Source: an uncultured bacterium (GTDB lineage: Bacteria; Pseudomonadota; Alphaproteobacteria; Sphingomonadales; Sphingomonadaceae). From it: a stretch of DNA of 39,774 nucleotides. Under the pieces are notes generated by a model that did no database searches, had not been told where the DNA came from, and was given only the letters and a program-made list of their open reading frames with translations. The stretch covers positions 1 through 39,774 of the forward strand of contig CAISGR010000313.1 of assembly GCA_903884945.1 (NCBI GenBank). Direction: 5' to 3'. Positions 25,794 to 34,081 of this stretch are shown one piece after another; position 1 is the stretch's first letter, and each line of letters begins with the position of its first letter. The position numbers and the translations under genes were made by a program.

Positions 25794-26510
25794 ATGTCCG
25801 AAGACACCACGGCGCTCGTCGCGCGGATCGAGAAGCTCGAACATGAGCTCGGTATCCAGCAGGACGTCAATGCGATCCGCAAACTGCAATATACCTACGG
25901 CTATCTGATCGATAAATCGCAATATAACGAGGTGGTCGACCTCTTCTCCGATGCAGGTGAAGTCTGGTTCCTCGGCGGCATCTACAAGAAGAAGGCGGGC
26001 GTCCGCCGGCTCTATATCGAGCGCTTCCAGACCAACTTCACGCAGGGCCATAACGGCCCGCGCTATGGGTGGCTGCTCGATCATCCGCAGATGCAGATGG
26101 TGATCGACGTCGCGCCCGATCGCAAAACCGCTCAGGTGCGAGGGCGCTCGATGATGCAGGCGGGCCTGCACGAGAGCGCGGAAGGCGATCAGCGCGCGTG
26201 GTGGGAAGGCGGCATCTACGAAAACGAATATGTCCGCGAAGACGGCGTCTGGAAGATCCTCGCACTTCGCTACTACCCCTTCTGGCATGGCACGTTCGCC
26301 GATGGCTGGGCGAAGACACCGATCGATTTCATCCCGATGGCGACGCGGATCTTTCCCGAGGATCCGCTCGGCCCTGACGCGCTGATCGATCCCAAGCCGC
26401 GGCTGTGGCCGGCGACCGACACCGTGCCGTTCCACTATCCGCACCCGGTGACCGGCCAGCCGATCGCGATCGACAACAGCCGCGCGCGCGAGGGATACAA
26501 GGACAAGTGA
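25794..26510 (+). CDS. Large NTF2-like (SnoaL-type) protein
   Basis: The protein has 238 residues. It starts with a short predicted coiled helix (ALVARIEKLEHELGIQQDVNAIRKLQYTYG), then a SnoaL_4-like core: YLIDKSQYNEVVDLFSDAGEVWFLGG, WLLDHPQMQMVIDV, VRGRSMMQAG, and GIYENEYVREDGVWKILALRYYPFWHG. This arrangement is common in sphingomonads near aromatic catabolic genes, where proteins of this fold act as dehydratases or isomerases. The reaction here is unknown. The stop overlaps the GTG start of the thioesterase (GTGA), showing translational coupling. Confidence 0.8.
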   Translation: MSEDTTALVARIEKLEHELGIQQDVNAIRKLQYTYGYLIDKSQYNEVVDLFSDAGEVWFLGGIYKKKAGVRRLYIERFQTNFTQGHNGPRYGWLLDHPQMQMVIDVAPDRKTAQVRGRSMMQAGLHESAEGDQRAWWEGGIYENEYVREDGVWKILALRYYPFWHGTFADGWAKTPIDFIPMATRIFPEDPLGPDALIDPKPRLWPATDTVPFHYPHPVTGQPIAIDNSRAREGYKDK

Positions 26511-26938
26511 CGCCCTTTTTCTCCCGCATCGTCCGGGTGGAATGGGGCCAGTGCGACCCGGCCGGCATCGTCTATGCCCCGCGCTATCTCGACATGGTGG
26601 GCGAGAACACGATCCGGCTGTTCGAGGCGGCCGGGTTGCCGAAGAAGCGGGACATGCTGGCGACGCTCAACGTCGCCGGCTATCCGATGGTGGACCTGCA
26701 GGCACGATTCCTGCGTCCGGCTGCCTATGGCGACGACGTGATCGTCGAAAGCGCTGCGCCCGAGTTCGGCAACAGCAGCTTCACCATCGCGCATCGCGTC
26801 ACCCTCGACGGCGCGGTGTGCGTCGACTGTACCGAGAAGCGCGTGTGGACGGTCGTCGACGCCACGCGCCCCGGCGGCCTCAGGGCCGAGCGGGTGCCGG
26901 ATGCGGTGCGCGCACTGTTTGCCGGAAATGCCGCCTAG
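26507..26938 (+). CDS. Hotdog-fold acyl-CoA thioesterase (4HBT family)
   Basis: This 143-residue protein starts at GTG 26507, overlapping the previous stop by four bases. The segment VEWGQCDPAGIVYAPRYLDM places Asp17 exactly where the catalytic Asp of 4-hydroxybenzoyl-CoA thioesterase lies (EFGDCDPAGIVWYPNY in Pseudomonas CBS3). FLRPAAYGDDVIVES and FGNSSFTIAHRV are the usual strands. It should hydrolyse an aromatic or short acyl-CoA. In an operon with an aldehyde dehydrogenase and near a BKACE gene, an aroyl-CoA such as vanilloyl-CoA is an attractive substrate (inference). That would be the role I recall for VceB in SYK-6. Confidence 0.88.
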   Translation: MTPFFSRIVRVEWGQCDPAGIVYAPRYLDMVGENTIRLFEAAGLPKKRDMLATLNVAGYPMVDLQARFLRPAAYGDDVIVESAAPEFGNSSFTIAHRVTLDGAVCVDCTEKRVWTVVDATRPGGLRAERVPDAVRALFAGNAA

Positions 26939-26964
26939 CGCGCCAGGGGAAGGCAGAAGTGATC

Positions 26965-27834
26965 ATGACCAGTGTCACGAAGAGCGGGGCGACCGACGCG
27001 ATCGAGACGACAATCGATTATCTGGTGCCGAGTTCGCGCATCAACCGGCGCTTCTGGGCGCCGGGCAAGGAATATAATACCGGCACGTACCAGCCCTATC
27101 CGGTGACGATCCGCAATGCGCGCCGGTCGGCGGAGCCGATCGCGCTGGACAGCCACGGCTTCATGCTGGGCGAGCATGTCAGCAAGGTCTCCGACTTCGG
27201 CGATGCCGAGGAAGTGAGACGCGTCTATCACGACGAGGTCGCTGCGCTGGTGCGGGACTGGACGGGGGCGGATCTGGTGCTGCCGATGGGCGGGCAGTTG
27301 CGCTCGCCGCGCATCTCGGGCGCTGGAATCCAGCCGCCCGCGGCGGAGGCGCATGTCGACTTCACCACCCGAACAGCGGAAATGGTCGCGCGGCGGTTCT
27401 ACGAGAAGGCCATGCCGGACGGACCGGGCTTCGACCGGTTCATCTGCTTCAGCCTGTGGCGCACCTTCTCGCCGCCGCCGCAGGACTGGCCGCTGGCGCT
27501 GTGCGACTATCGCAGCGTCGGGGATGATGAGGGCGTGCCGAACACCAAGGTCGATGTCGACGAGATTCCGACGGGCGATGCCCTGTTCGCGCCGATCGAG
27601 GGCGAGGAGGACATGGTCGCGGCAAGCATCTTCCGCTTCAATCCGGCGCATCGCTGGTTCTATTTCCCGGACATGACCGCTGACGAGGCGATCCTGATCA
27701 AGTTCCACGATTCGGATCACAGCCGCGCGTGGCGCGCGCCGCATACTGCCTTCCACGACACGACGAGGCCCGACGCGAATACGCGCGCGAGCTTCGAATT
27801 CCGCGCCATCGCCTATTTCAGCCGCACGGGCTGA
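26965..27834 (+). CDS. CmcJ/AsaB (GA4-desaturase)-type putative non-heme iron oxygenase
   Basis: The protein has 289 residues and follows a purine-rich GAAGGCAGAAG ribosome-binding site. It has the features of the family shared by cephamycin CmcJ and fungal AsaB-type 2-oxoglutarate/Fe(II) oxygenases. HVDFTTRT gives an H-x-D pair (His130, Asp132). The late block FHDSDHSRAWRAPHTAFHD supplies the distal His (His260 or His252) and the nearby Arg. Early segments PYPVTIRNARR and ALDSHGFMLGEH are also typical. It is the last gene of the GST/ALDH/thioesterase operon. What it would hydroxylate, desaturate or demethylate is not known. Confidence 0.8.
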   Translation: MTSVTKSGATDAIETTIDYLVPSSRINRRFWAPGKEYNTGTYQPYPVTIRNARRSAEPIALDSHGFMLGEHVSKVSDFGDAEEVRRVYHDEVAALVRDWTGADLVLPMGGQLRSPRISGAGIQPPAAEAHVDFTTRTAEMVARRFYEKAMPDGPGFDRFICFSLWRTFSPPPQDWPLALCDYRSVGDDEGVPNTKVDVDEIPTGDALFAPIEGEEDMVAASIFRFNPAHRWFYFPDMTADEAILIKFHDSDHSRAWRAPHTAFHDTTRPDANTRASFEFRAIAYFSRTG

Positions 27835-27882
27835 GGACGATGGTGCTACCTGCGCCCGCGTCGTAGCGCATGGCCGCTTCCA

Positions 27883-28131
27883 TTGCCGGAGCGCCGCGTC
27901 CCCGGACCGGGGGCGCTGGTCGTCGCGCTCGCGATGTTCATGGGCATTCTCGAGGGAACGATCATCGCGACGGCGCTCCCGTCCACGGCACGCGATTTCG
28001 GCGTGCGACCGATCGACCTCAGCGCGGGCATCACGGCCAATCTGCTGGTTGCGGCGGTCCTGCTCCCGATCAGCAGCTGGTGCGCTGCTGGCCGGGGCCG
28101 CTCGCTCTATGTCTCTGGGCGCTGGTTCGGC
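27883..28131 (+). pseudogene. 5' remnant of a DHA2 (EmrB/QacA-type) MFS transporter gene
   Basis: About 65 codons read as the first two helices of a drug-efflux MFS protein: ALVVALAMFMGILEGTIIATALP, then DFGVRPIDLSAGITANLL and VAAVLLPISSW. After this the frame breaks. A short later match (SLYV) and a shifted frame follow, and at 28133 the region meets the 3' end of the XRE gene on the other strand. About 400 further residues expected for the family are missing. The start is a TTG or is lost, since the ATG at 27870 is out of frame. This looks like a deletion scar. Confidence 0.7.
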
Positions 28132-28132
28132 C

Positions 28133-28948
28133 CTATGCGTTCGCAAGGTCCCTCAGGCGATGCGCGCTTTCCTCGTCGACCGGGGCGAACAGCATCAGCC
28201 GCTGGCTGGGCGCTTCCTCGATCGCGTAGGAAGTGTGGCGCAGGGTGATGCGGCCGACGCCGGCGACATTGGCGGTGTGGATATCCTCGAAATGCCCGAC
28301 AATGTCGGATTCGTGCCAGCACTCGGCAAAGGCGGGCGATTGCTGCAGCATCTCGTCGATCAGCTCGTCGAACACCTCGACCCGCGCGGTGCGGCTGTAA
28401 TCCCATTTGAAGCGCGCGGTCAGCCGCTTCACCATGCAACGATAGCGCTCGGGATCCTCCTTGTAGCGATCGTTGAGCAGCAGGATGCGCAGCAGGTTGC
28501 GATCCTGTGGCGCCAGGCTCGCATAGTCGCGGAAGACGCGCGTCACGAGGCGGTTCCAGCCGATCACGGTCCAGTCGTCGGTAATGACCTGGGCCGGGAG
28601 CGAGAGGCTGTCCATCAGGTGCTGCGTGCTCTCGCGGATGACCTCGTCGCGGGAGAAGGCCAACGGCGGCGGGCGATGCTGCGCCAGGGCGAAGAGGAAC
28701 TCGCGCTCCTGCGTCTCGAGCTTGAGCGTCGCGCTCAGGCGCTCGAGCATGGCGGCCGAAAGCTGCACCTCGCGGCCCTGTTCGAACCAGGTGTACCAGG
28801 TGACGCTCATGCCGGAGAGGGTAGCGACCTCCTCGCGGCGCAGCCCCTGGGCGCGACGGCGCTCGCCCGACCGCAGCCCGACCTGTTCCGGGCTGATGCG
28901 CGCCCGGGCGGATTTGAGGAAGCGGGTCAGTTCTTCACGTTGGGCCAT
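28133..28948 (-). CDS. XRE family regulator with MmyB-like ligand domain
   Basis: This 271-residue protein starts at ATG 28946-28948. The helix-turn-helix spans about residues 10-75, with the diagnostic RRAQGLRREEVATLSGMSVTWYTWFEQGR. The C-terminal part (LPAQVITDDWTVIGWNR, NLLRILLLND, FAECWHESDIVGH, and later LMLFAPVDEESAHRL) is the PAS-like MmyB domain, thought to bind a small hydrophobic ligand. The gene is divergent from BKACE copy 2 and may control that side; it could also have been the regulator of the broken MFS gene at its 3' end. Confidence 0.9.
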   Translation of the reverse strand: MAQREELTRFLKSARARISPEQVGLRSGERRRAQGLRREEVATLSGMSVTWYTWFEQGREVQLSAAMLERLSATLKLETQEREFLFALAQHRPPPLAFSRDEVIRESTQHLMDSLSLPAQVITDDWTVIGWNRLVTRVFRDYASLAPQDRNLLRILLLNDRYKEDPERYRCMVKRLTARFKWDYSRTARVEVFDELIDEMLQQSPAFAECWHESDIVGHFEDIHTANVAGVGRITLRHTSYAIEEAPSQRLMLFAPVDEESAHRLRDLANA

Positions 28949-29279
28949 CGTCGCATCCGGAGCCTTCACTAATTCTTGTGCCCGATATGGCTGATTAGGC
29001 TTCCACCGCACGAGACGGCGAACTGCGGCTATCCTCTCCAACCACTCGCGCGGGCGCCGTTTCCGGACCCGCCTGGCGTCATTGATTATGAGATATAGCA
29101 GCTTCGGACCGGTGCCGTCATCCCGGAAGTGGTCGCGGCCCGTTGGGCTGCGGACCGGTCGACGTCGCCGCGCATCCAGTTAGTTTCAGTACTGTAATAG
29201 GCAGCGGCCTTCCTGACCGTCTGCTCTTCTGCGACGCTCGTGGGGAGCATCATGACGGATGCCGTTCTGGAGAGCACGC
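28949..29279. other. Divergent intergenic region, XRE/BKACE copy 2
   Basis: This 331-base region should hold the promoters for both flanking genes. I note an AT-richer patch around 29083-29100 (ATTGATTATGAGATATAG) and the short palindrome CAGTACTG further right, either of which could be part of a promoter or operator. No gene is seen. Confidence 0.4.
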
Positions 29280-30152
29280 TTGGCCGAGAAGGTTTTCATC
29301 ACCTGTGCCGTGACCGGCAGTTCGCCGGTTCCCGACCACCCCGATTTCCCGATCAGCTGCGAGCGCGTCGCGCAGGAAGCGCTCGACGCAGCCGAGGCCG
29401 GCGCGTCGATCATCCATCTCCATGTGCGGCACGCCAATGGCCAACCTTCGCAGGAGCTGGAGCATTATCGCAAGGCGGTGGGGCTCATCCGCGAGAAAAA
29501 CAACGAGGTCATCCTCAACGTCACCACGGGGCCGGGCTGCACCTGGATGCAGAGTGAGGAAGACCCTGCGGTCTGCGGGCCGGGCACGCTGATGTTCACG
29601 GCCGAGCGCCGGCTTGAGCATATTCTCGACCTGAAGCCGGAGATGTGCACGCTCGACATCTGCACGATGAACCTTTGGGGCGGCGTCGCGATCAACCTTG
29701 ATCCGATGATCACCCGAATGGGGCACATGATCCAGGATGCCGGCGTGCTGCCCGAAATCGAGTGTTTCGAGGCCGGCGACTTCGTGTTCGCCGACGACCT
29801 CATGGCCAAGGGCGCCCTGCCCGGGAACGCGCCTTATTCCTTCGTGCTTGGTACCAAATACGGGTTGCCGGCAACCCCCGAGGCGATGATGTATTCGAAG
29901 AACCAAATCCCGCGCGGCGCGCGGTGGACCGGCTTCGGCGTCAGCCGCCATTCCTATCCGATGGCGGCGCAGGCGGTGCTGCTCGGCGGCAATGTCCGCG
30001 TCGGATTCGAAGATACCATCTATCTGCGGCACGGCCGCAAGGCGAACAACAACGCCGAACTGGTGCGCTGGGGCGCGGAACTGATCGAGCATCTCGGCGC
30101 CGACGTCGCAAGCCCGGGCGAAACCCGTGCCCTGCTGGGCTTGCCGACCTGA
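29280..30152 (+). CDS. BKACE family beta-keto acid cleavage enzyme (DUF849), copy 2
   Basis: This 290-residue protein is started at TTG 29280 because GGAGAG lies 5 bases upstream; an ATG or GTG further up would add unmatched residues. The zinc site HLHVR has His46/His48, the same numbers as in the Kce prototype. EKVFITCAVTGS, VILNVTTGPG, LDICTMNLWGG, PEIECFEAGD, FVLGTKYG and LLGGNVRVGFEDTIYL are family blocks. The reaction is beta-keto acid + acetyl-CoA to acetoacetate + acyl-CoA. Near beta-etherase genes, an aroyl-acetate such as vanilloyl acetate is a natural candidate substrate, as I recall for VceA of SYK-6. This assignment is inference. Confidence 0.88.
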   Translation: MAEKVFITCAVTGSSPVPDHPDFPISCERVAQEALDAAEAGASIIHLHVRHANGQPSQELEHYRKAVGLIREKNNEVILNVTTGPGCTWMQSEEDPAVCGPGTLMFTAERRLEHILDLKPEMCTLDICTMNLWGGVAINLDPMITRMGHMIQDAGVLPEIECFEAGDFVFADDLMAKGALPGNAPYSFVLGTKYGLPATPEAMMYSKNQIPRGARWTGFGVSRHSYPMAAQAVLLGGNVRVGFEDTIYLRHGRKANNNAELVRWGAELIEHLGADVASPGETRALLGLPT

Positions 30153-30293
30153 GCCGACGCGTCCGGTACGCGACCGCGGGACCGCGCTTCCCGCAACTGG
30201 AAATGCCGACAAAACAGGCGACGGACGATGGGGATCGTCCGTCGCCCCAGGCTCAGGCGGGAGGTTGGTGCGGTTTGGCGCTCCCGCCCGAGA

Positions 30294-32750
30294 TCAGAAC
30301 TTCTTCTTGAGCGTGACAGCCCATTCGCGCGGCCGGCCGGGCTGGCCCTTCTTGAAGCCGGCGCCCGCGCCGCGCAGATCGAACACGTTGAGATAATAGT
30401 ATTTATTGAACAGGTTCGTGACCTCGAGCGCGAGCTCGAGATTGTCGTCCTCGTTGCGCCACGTTACCCGCGCATTGCCGATCGTATAGGCAGGGATGAA
30501 GGTGAGGTTGCGCACGCCAGCGACCACGGAGGGGCCGGTATAGAGCTTGTCCTGATATTGCAGATCGATCCGCGGCGTGATCGAGCCGAGGCCGGCGATG
30601 TCGAACCTGTATTGCGCGCCCGCCGTCCATTTCCACTTCGGCGCGCCCGAAGGATCGGTGAGCGCCGCGCCGCCCGGATTCGTCGGATAGGCAGCGCCCG
30701 CAGTGAGCCGCGTGTATTTGAAGTCGAGATAGCTGAGCGATGCATCGATCAGCAGTCCGGTTGTCGGCTTCAGGGTCAACTCGGCCTCGAAGCCCTTCAC
30801 ATGAGCGTCGCCCGCATTCAGGCGCGCCGCGCAGGGCGAATCGGGGCAGGACAGGACCGGAATCTGGATGCCCTTATAATCGTTGTAGAAGGCCGAGAGG
30901 TTCAGCCGCATCAGGCGATCGAACAGATCGGACTTCACGCCCACCTCGTATGCGGTCAGCGTTTCCGGATCGAACGAGATGATCTGGTTGGCGTTGAACG
31001 GCCGGGGATTGGTGCCGCCGCCCTTGAAACCGGTCGAGAAGGTCGCATAGGCGAGCAGCGCGGGCGAGAAGCGATAGTCGACCGATGCGCGATAATCCCA
31101 GCGGCTCGCCTTGTAGCGCGCGGTCGACCCAGTCAGTACGCCGAGCGGATCAAGGAAGCGGTTGATCGTGCCGTCGGCATTGAGCCGGAAATAGTGATAT
31201 TCCTTGCTCTCGTCGGTATAGCGGATGCCGCCGCTGAGGTTCAGCCCAGGGGTGATTTCCCAGGCGACGTGGGCGAAGCCGGCCTTTGCCTCAGCATCGA
31301 TGACGTCCGGCTGGCTGAACTGCAGCGGGAACACCGGGACGTAGCGCAGATCCTGGAAGGACGAGTAGCCGGAACTCTGCTTGAAGTAGAAGCCGCCCAG
31401 CGTGACGTTGACCGTGTCGGCGAACCTGGCGCCGAGCCGTACCTCCTGGCTGAAGTCCCAATGCTTGAGGTCGTTCATGCCGAAGCCGATATTGGCCGGC
31501 GACAGATCGTCGTCTGAATCGAAGGTCGTCTCGAAATGGCGATAGCCGGAGATCGAATCGAGCGAGAGCGTGTCGCTGATTGCCCAGTGCGCCTGTGCCG
31601 ACACGCCCCAGCCATCATAGATGCTGATATCGGTGCCCGAAGTGGCAAGCAGCGCCTTGCCGTTGGCGCCCGGGACGACCGGTGGCGCGGAGAAGACGCC
31701 GGCGGGCTGGCCTGTGGTGATGTAGTTGCAGAAGCGGCCGCAGATGAAGCGGCTGTCATAGGGGATGCCCGGCGCCGCGTTGGTGTTCACGTTGTCGAGG
31801 CTGGCGGCGAGCAGCACTTCGCCGGCGATCGTGTGCTCGTCATGCGTATAGTCGCCAATCACCGTGAGTTCGAAATTGCTCGCCGGCGTCCAGCGCAGCG
31901 TACCGCGCACGGCCTGATAGCCGACGCCGCCAAGCTTGCTGATCCGGCAGTTGCCGGCCGAGCGCGTGCTCGGGATGCCCGGGGCCGGATTGAGCGGATC
32001 GGTTCCCGCAGGATGGACGCAGCCGAAATCGAGCCGGTCGACATAGCCCTCCTGGCGCTTGAAGACGCCCGAGATGCGGCCGAACAGGGTGTCGGTCAGC
32101 TTGAAGTCCGCGCTGGCGCGCAGGCCGAGCCGGTTGCGGCTGCCATAGGTCGCCTCGACATAGCCGCCATTCTCGCCGGTGGGCTTGCGCGAGTACATCT
32201 TGATCGCGCCGCCTTCGGAATTGCGGCCGGTGAGCGTCCCCTGCGGCCCGCGCAGAATCTCGACCCGGTCGAGATCGAGCAGATCGAAGACGGCGCCGGT
32301 GAGCTGCGGATAATAGACGTCGTCGATATAGATCGCGACGCCGGGTTCATAGGCCGGGTTGAAGTCGTTCTGGCCGATGCCGCGGATCGAGGCGGTGATC
32401 GACGGGCCGAACGACGCGCCCTGCGGCTTCAACTGGACGTTGGGCGCGCTGTCGGCGACCTGCGCGAGGTTGGTCTGGCTGCGCGCCTCCATCATCTCGG
32501 CATTGACCGCAGTGATAGCGATCGGCGTGTCCTGCAGCTTCTGCTCGCGGAACTGGGCAGTGACGACGATGTCGTCGGAAGGGGCCGGCGTCGCCTGGGC
32601 CTGATCGGGCGCGGCCTGGGCGTTCGCCGTGGTGCTGCCGGTGGATTGCGCCGATGCCGCGGTCGCGACGCCCATCGCCGCGAGCGAGATGCCGATGGCA
32701 AGCGAGCGGGTCAGCCCCGTCCTGCCGTGGAAATAAGTGCGGTCCATCAT
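30294..32750 (-). CDS. TonB-dependent outer-membrane receptor
   Basis: The receptor has 818 residues. Three ATGs in a row follow GGGGAGGATA; the middle one, 32748-32750, has the best spacing. A signal peptide ends near GVATAASAQ. The plug starts DIVVTAQFREQKLQDTPIAIT and includes SIRGIGQNDFNPAYEPGVAIYIDDVYYPQLTGA and DRVEILRGPQGTLTGRNSEGGAI. The barrel ends in EWAVTLKKKF with a terminal Phe. The gene is divergent from the LigF-like beta-etherase, separated by 560 bases. A lignin-derived dimer or monomer is a reasonable ligand by context; in SYK-6 at least one TonB receptor imports such compounds. Confidence 0.92.
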   Translation of the reverse strand: MMDRTYFHGRTGLTRSLAIGISLAAMGVATAASAQSTGSTTANAQAAPDQAQATPAPSDDIVVTAQFREQKLQDTPIAITAVNAEMMEARSQTNLAQVADSAPNVQLKPQGASFGPSITASIRGIGQNDFNPAYEPGVAIYIDDVYYPQLTGAVFDLLDLDRVEILRGPQGTLTGRNSEGGAIKMYSRKPTGENGGYVEATYGSRNRLGLRASADFKLTDTLFGRISGVFKRQEGYVDRLDFGCVHPAGTDPLNPAPGIPSTRSAGNCRISKLGGVGYQAVRGTLRWTPASNFELTVIGDYTHDEHTIAGEVLLAASLDNVNTNAAPGIPYDSRFICGRFCNYITTGQPAGVFSAPPVVPGANGKALLATSGTDISIYDGWGVSAQAHWAISDTLSLDSISGYRHFETTFDSDDDLSPANIGFGMNDLKHWDFSQEVRLGARFADTVNVTLGGFYFKQSSGYSSFQDLRYVPVFPLQFSQPDVIDAEAKAGFAHVAWEITPGLNLSGGIRYTDESKEYHYFRLNADGTINRFLDPLGVLTGSTARYKASRWDYRASVDYRFSPALLAYATFSTGFKGGGTNPRPFNANQIISFDPETLTAYEVGVKSDLFDRLMRLNLSAFYNDYKGIQIPVLSCPDSPCAARLNAGDAHVKGFEAELTLKPTTGLLIDASLSYLDFKYTRLTAGAAYPTNPGGAALTDPSGAPKWKWTAGAQYRFDIAGLGSITPRIDLQYQDKLYTGPSVVAGVRNLTFIPAYTIGNARVTWRNEDDNLELALEVTNLFNKYYYLNVFDLRGAGAGFKKGQPGRPREWAVTLKKKF

Positions 32751-33310
32751 CATTATCCTCCCCTTGTGTTGACGTGCCTCGTCCCCCGTGCCGCGTTCAG
32801 CTGCGGCGTCGGATAGGTGGTGCGGACGCGCTCCCGGCATGCGGGCATTCGCCAGCGAGGCGCGGTGCCGCGGGCATGCGAAAGGCGTCGGCAATCAGCG
32901 TCGAGAGGCGAACAGGGAGGTGCGCGTCGCATCGCACCGACGCGATAGCGGTGAGGCGAGGCAATGGCGCTATCGCCATATGCCCGGCGCATCCCGACCG
33001 GCGGGATCCTCCGTTCAGCAATGTCCTCTCCTTATTTTCTGTATGTAGAGCAAATCAATTCGGGCATCGAATCAAGAGGTAGAAATACTGATAGGATGAG
33101 CGCTGATCTTCGTGTGGGGGCATGCGGTGCAGCAGGCGCGGGGCACTTGTCGGCGGCGGATCATGGTGGTCCGAATACTGGCATTAACGCCGACCTGTTC
33201 GTCGGCCGCCGGTTCTGTAACCGTCAGGGAGACTTACGAGACAGATCCGGCCGCGCATCCGGCAGCAGTATCGCTGCGGCAGGGCGCCGAGCCGGGATGG
33301 GGAGGGACGA
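32751..33310. promoter_or_regulatory. Divergent control region, TonB receptor/LigF-like gene
   Basis: The 560-base region has no convincing gene. It contains an AT-richer stretch at about 33030-33100, including a 29-base element at 33072-33100 that recurs at 37938-37966. GGGGAGGGACG just before 33311 is the ribosome-binding site of the LigF-like gene. On the minus strand, TTGATT near 33073 could be a -35 for the receptor gene; I cannot fix the -10. Confidence 0.5.
33072..33100. repeat. 29-bp conserved element, copy 1
   Basis: The element begins TCAAGAGGTAGAAATACTG and ends GATAGGATGAG. It matches the element at 37938-37966 at 23 of 29 positions without gaps. It lies in the control region shared by the TonB receptor and LigF-like genes. 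A shared regulator binding site is inferred. Confidence 0.55.
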
Positions 33311-34081
33311 ATGCTGGAAGTCTATCACGCCGAGCCGGGTGCCAATTCGCTCAAGGTCCTGCTCGCGCTAAAGGAGAAGGGCGTCGCGTTCGAGAGCTGC
33401 TATGTCGCGCTCAACAAGTTCGAGCAGCATGAGGACTGGTTCAAGGCGATCAATCCCAATGGCCAGGTGCCCGTGATCGTGCACGACGGCAAGGTGATCA
33501 ACGAATCCACCGTCATCAACGAATATCTCGATGCGGTCTTCGAGGGCCCCGCGCTCCGGCCGGCAGACGACTATGGCAAGGCCATGATGCGGATCTGGAC
33601 CAAATGGGTCGACGAATATTTCTGCCCGTCGCTGAGCTATCTGGCGTGGAACTGGATGATCAAGGGGCTGGTCGCCGATCTTTCCCCCGAAGCGTTCGAG
33701 GCCAAGCTCGAGAAGATCCCGCTCAAGGAGCAGCAGGACAAGTGGCGTATCACGGCGCGCGAAGGCTATCCGCAGGAGCGGCTGGACGAATGGCGCCGCC
33801 AAGTGCTTGCCTCGATCGCCCGGATCGAGGGGGCGCTGGCGGATGGCAGGCCCTATCTGCTCGGCGAGCAGTTCACGCTGGCGGACATCTCCTGCTTCGC
33901 CATGGCCCAGCCAATGCCGATGGGCTATTCCGACGTGATGAACGATGCCCTGACGCCGCACATGATGGCGTGGCTGCGGCGTATGGGTGACCGCGCGGGC
34001 AGCAAGGCGGCGCTGGCGATGCCCAACCGCTATCGCGACGAGATGCTCGCGAAGCGCGCGGCACAGCAGGTAGAGGCATGA
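33311..34081 (+). CDS. ligF-like: LigF-like beta-etherase (glutathione S-transferase)
   Basis: This 256-residue GST closely resembles SYK-6 LigF. The start EVYHAEPGANSLKVLLALKEKG holds the catalytic Ser13 in GANSLK. Then come KFEQHEDWFKAINPNGQVP, HDGKVINESTVINEYL, RIWTKWVDEYFCPSLSYL, and later EGYPQERLDEWRR and YLLGEQFTLADISCFA. LigF uses glutathione to displace the phenol from the (betaS)-ketone form of guaiacylglycerol ethers, leaving a (betaR)-glutathionyl product. That product is what LigG resolves, and a LigG-like gene lies at 37970-38779. The stop overlaps the SDR start by four bases (ATGA), giving a GST-dehydrogenase pair. Confidence 0.9.
   Translation: MLEVYHAEPGANSLKVLLALKEKGVAFESCYVALNKFEQHEDWFKAINPNGQVPVIVHDGKVINESTVINEYLDAVFEGPALRPADDYGKAMMRIWTKWVDEYFCPSLSYLAWNWMIKGLVADLSPEAFEAKLEKIPLKEQQDKWRITAREGYPQERLDEWRRQVLASIARIEGALADGRPYLLGEQFTLADISCFAMAQPMPMGYSDVMNDALTPHMMAWLRRMGDRAGSKAALAMPNRYRDEMLAKRAAQQVEA

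Noticed and set aside
30228..32816. Long plus-strand frames antisense to the second TonB receptor
   Set aside because: The same reasoning applies: the receptor is complete and these frames are compositionally biased with no family motifs.
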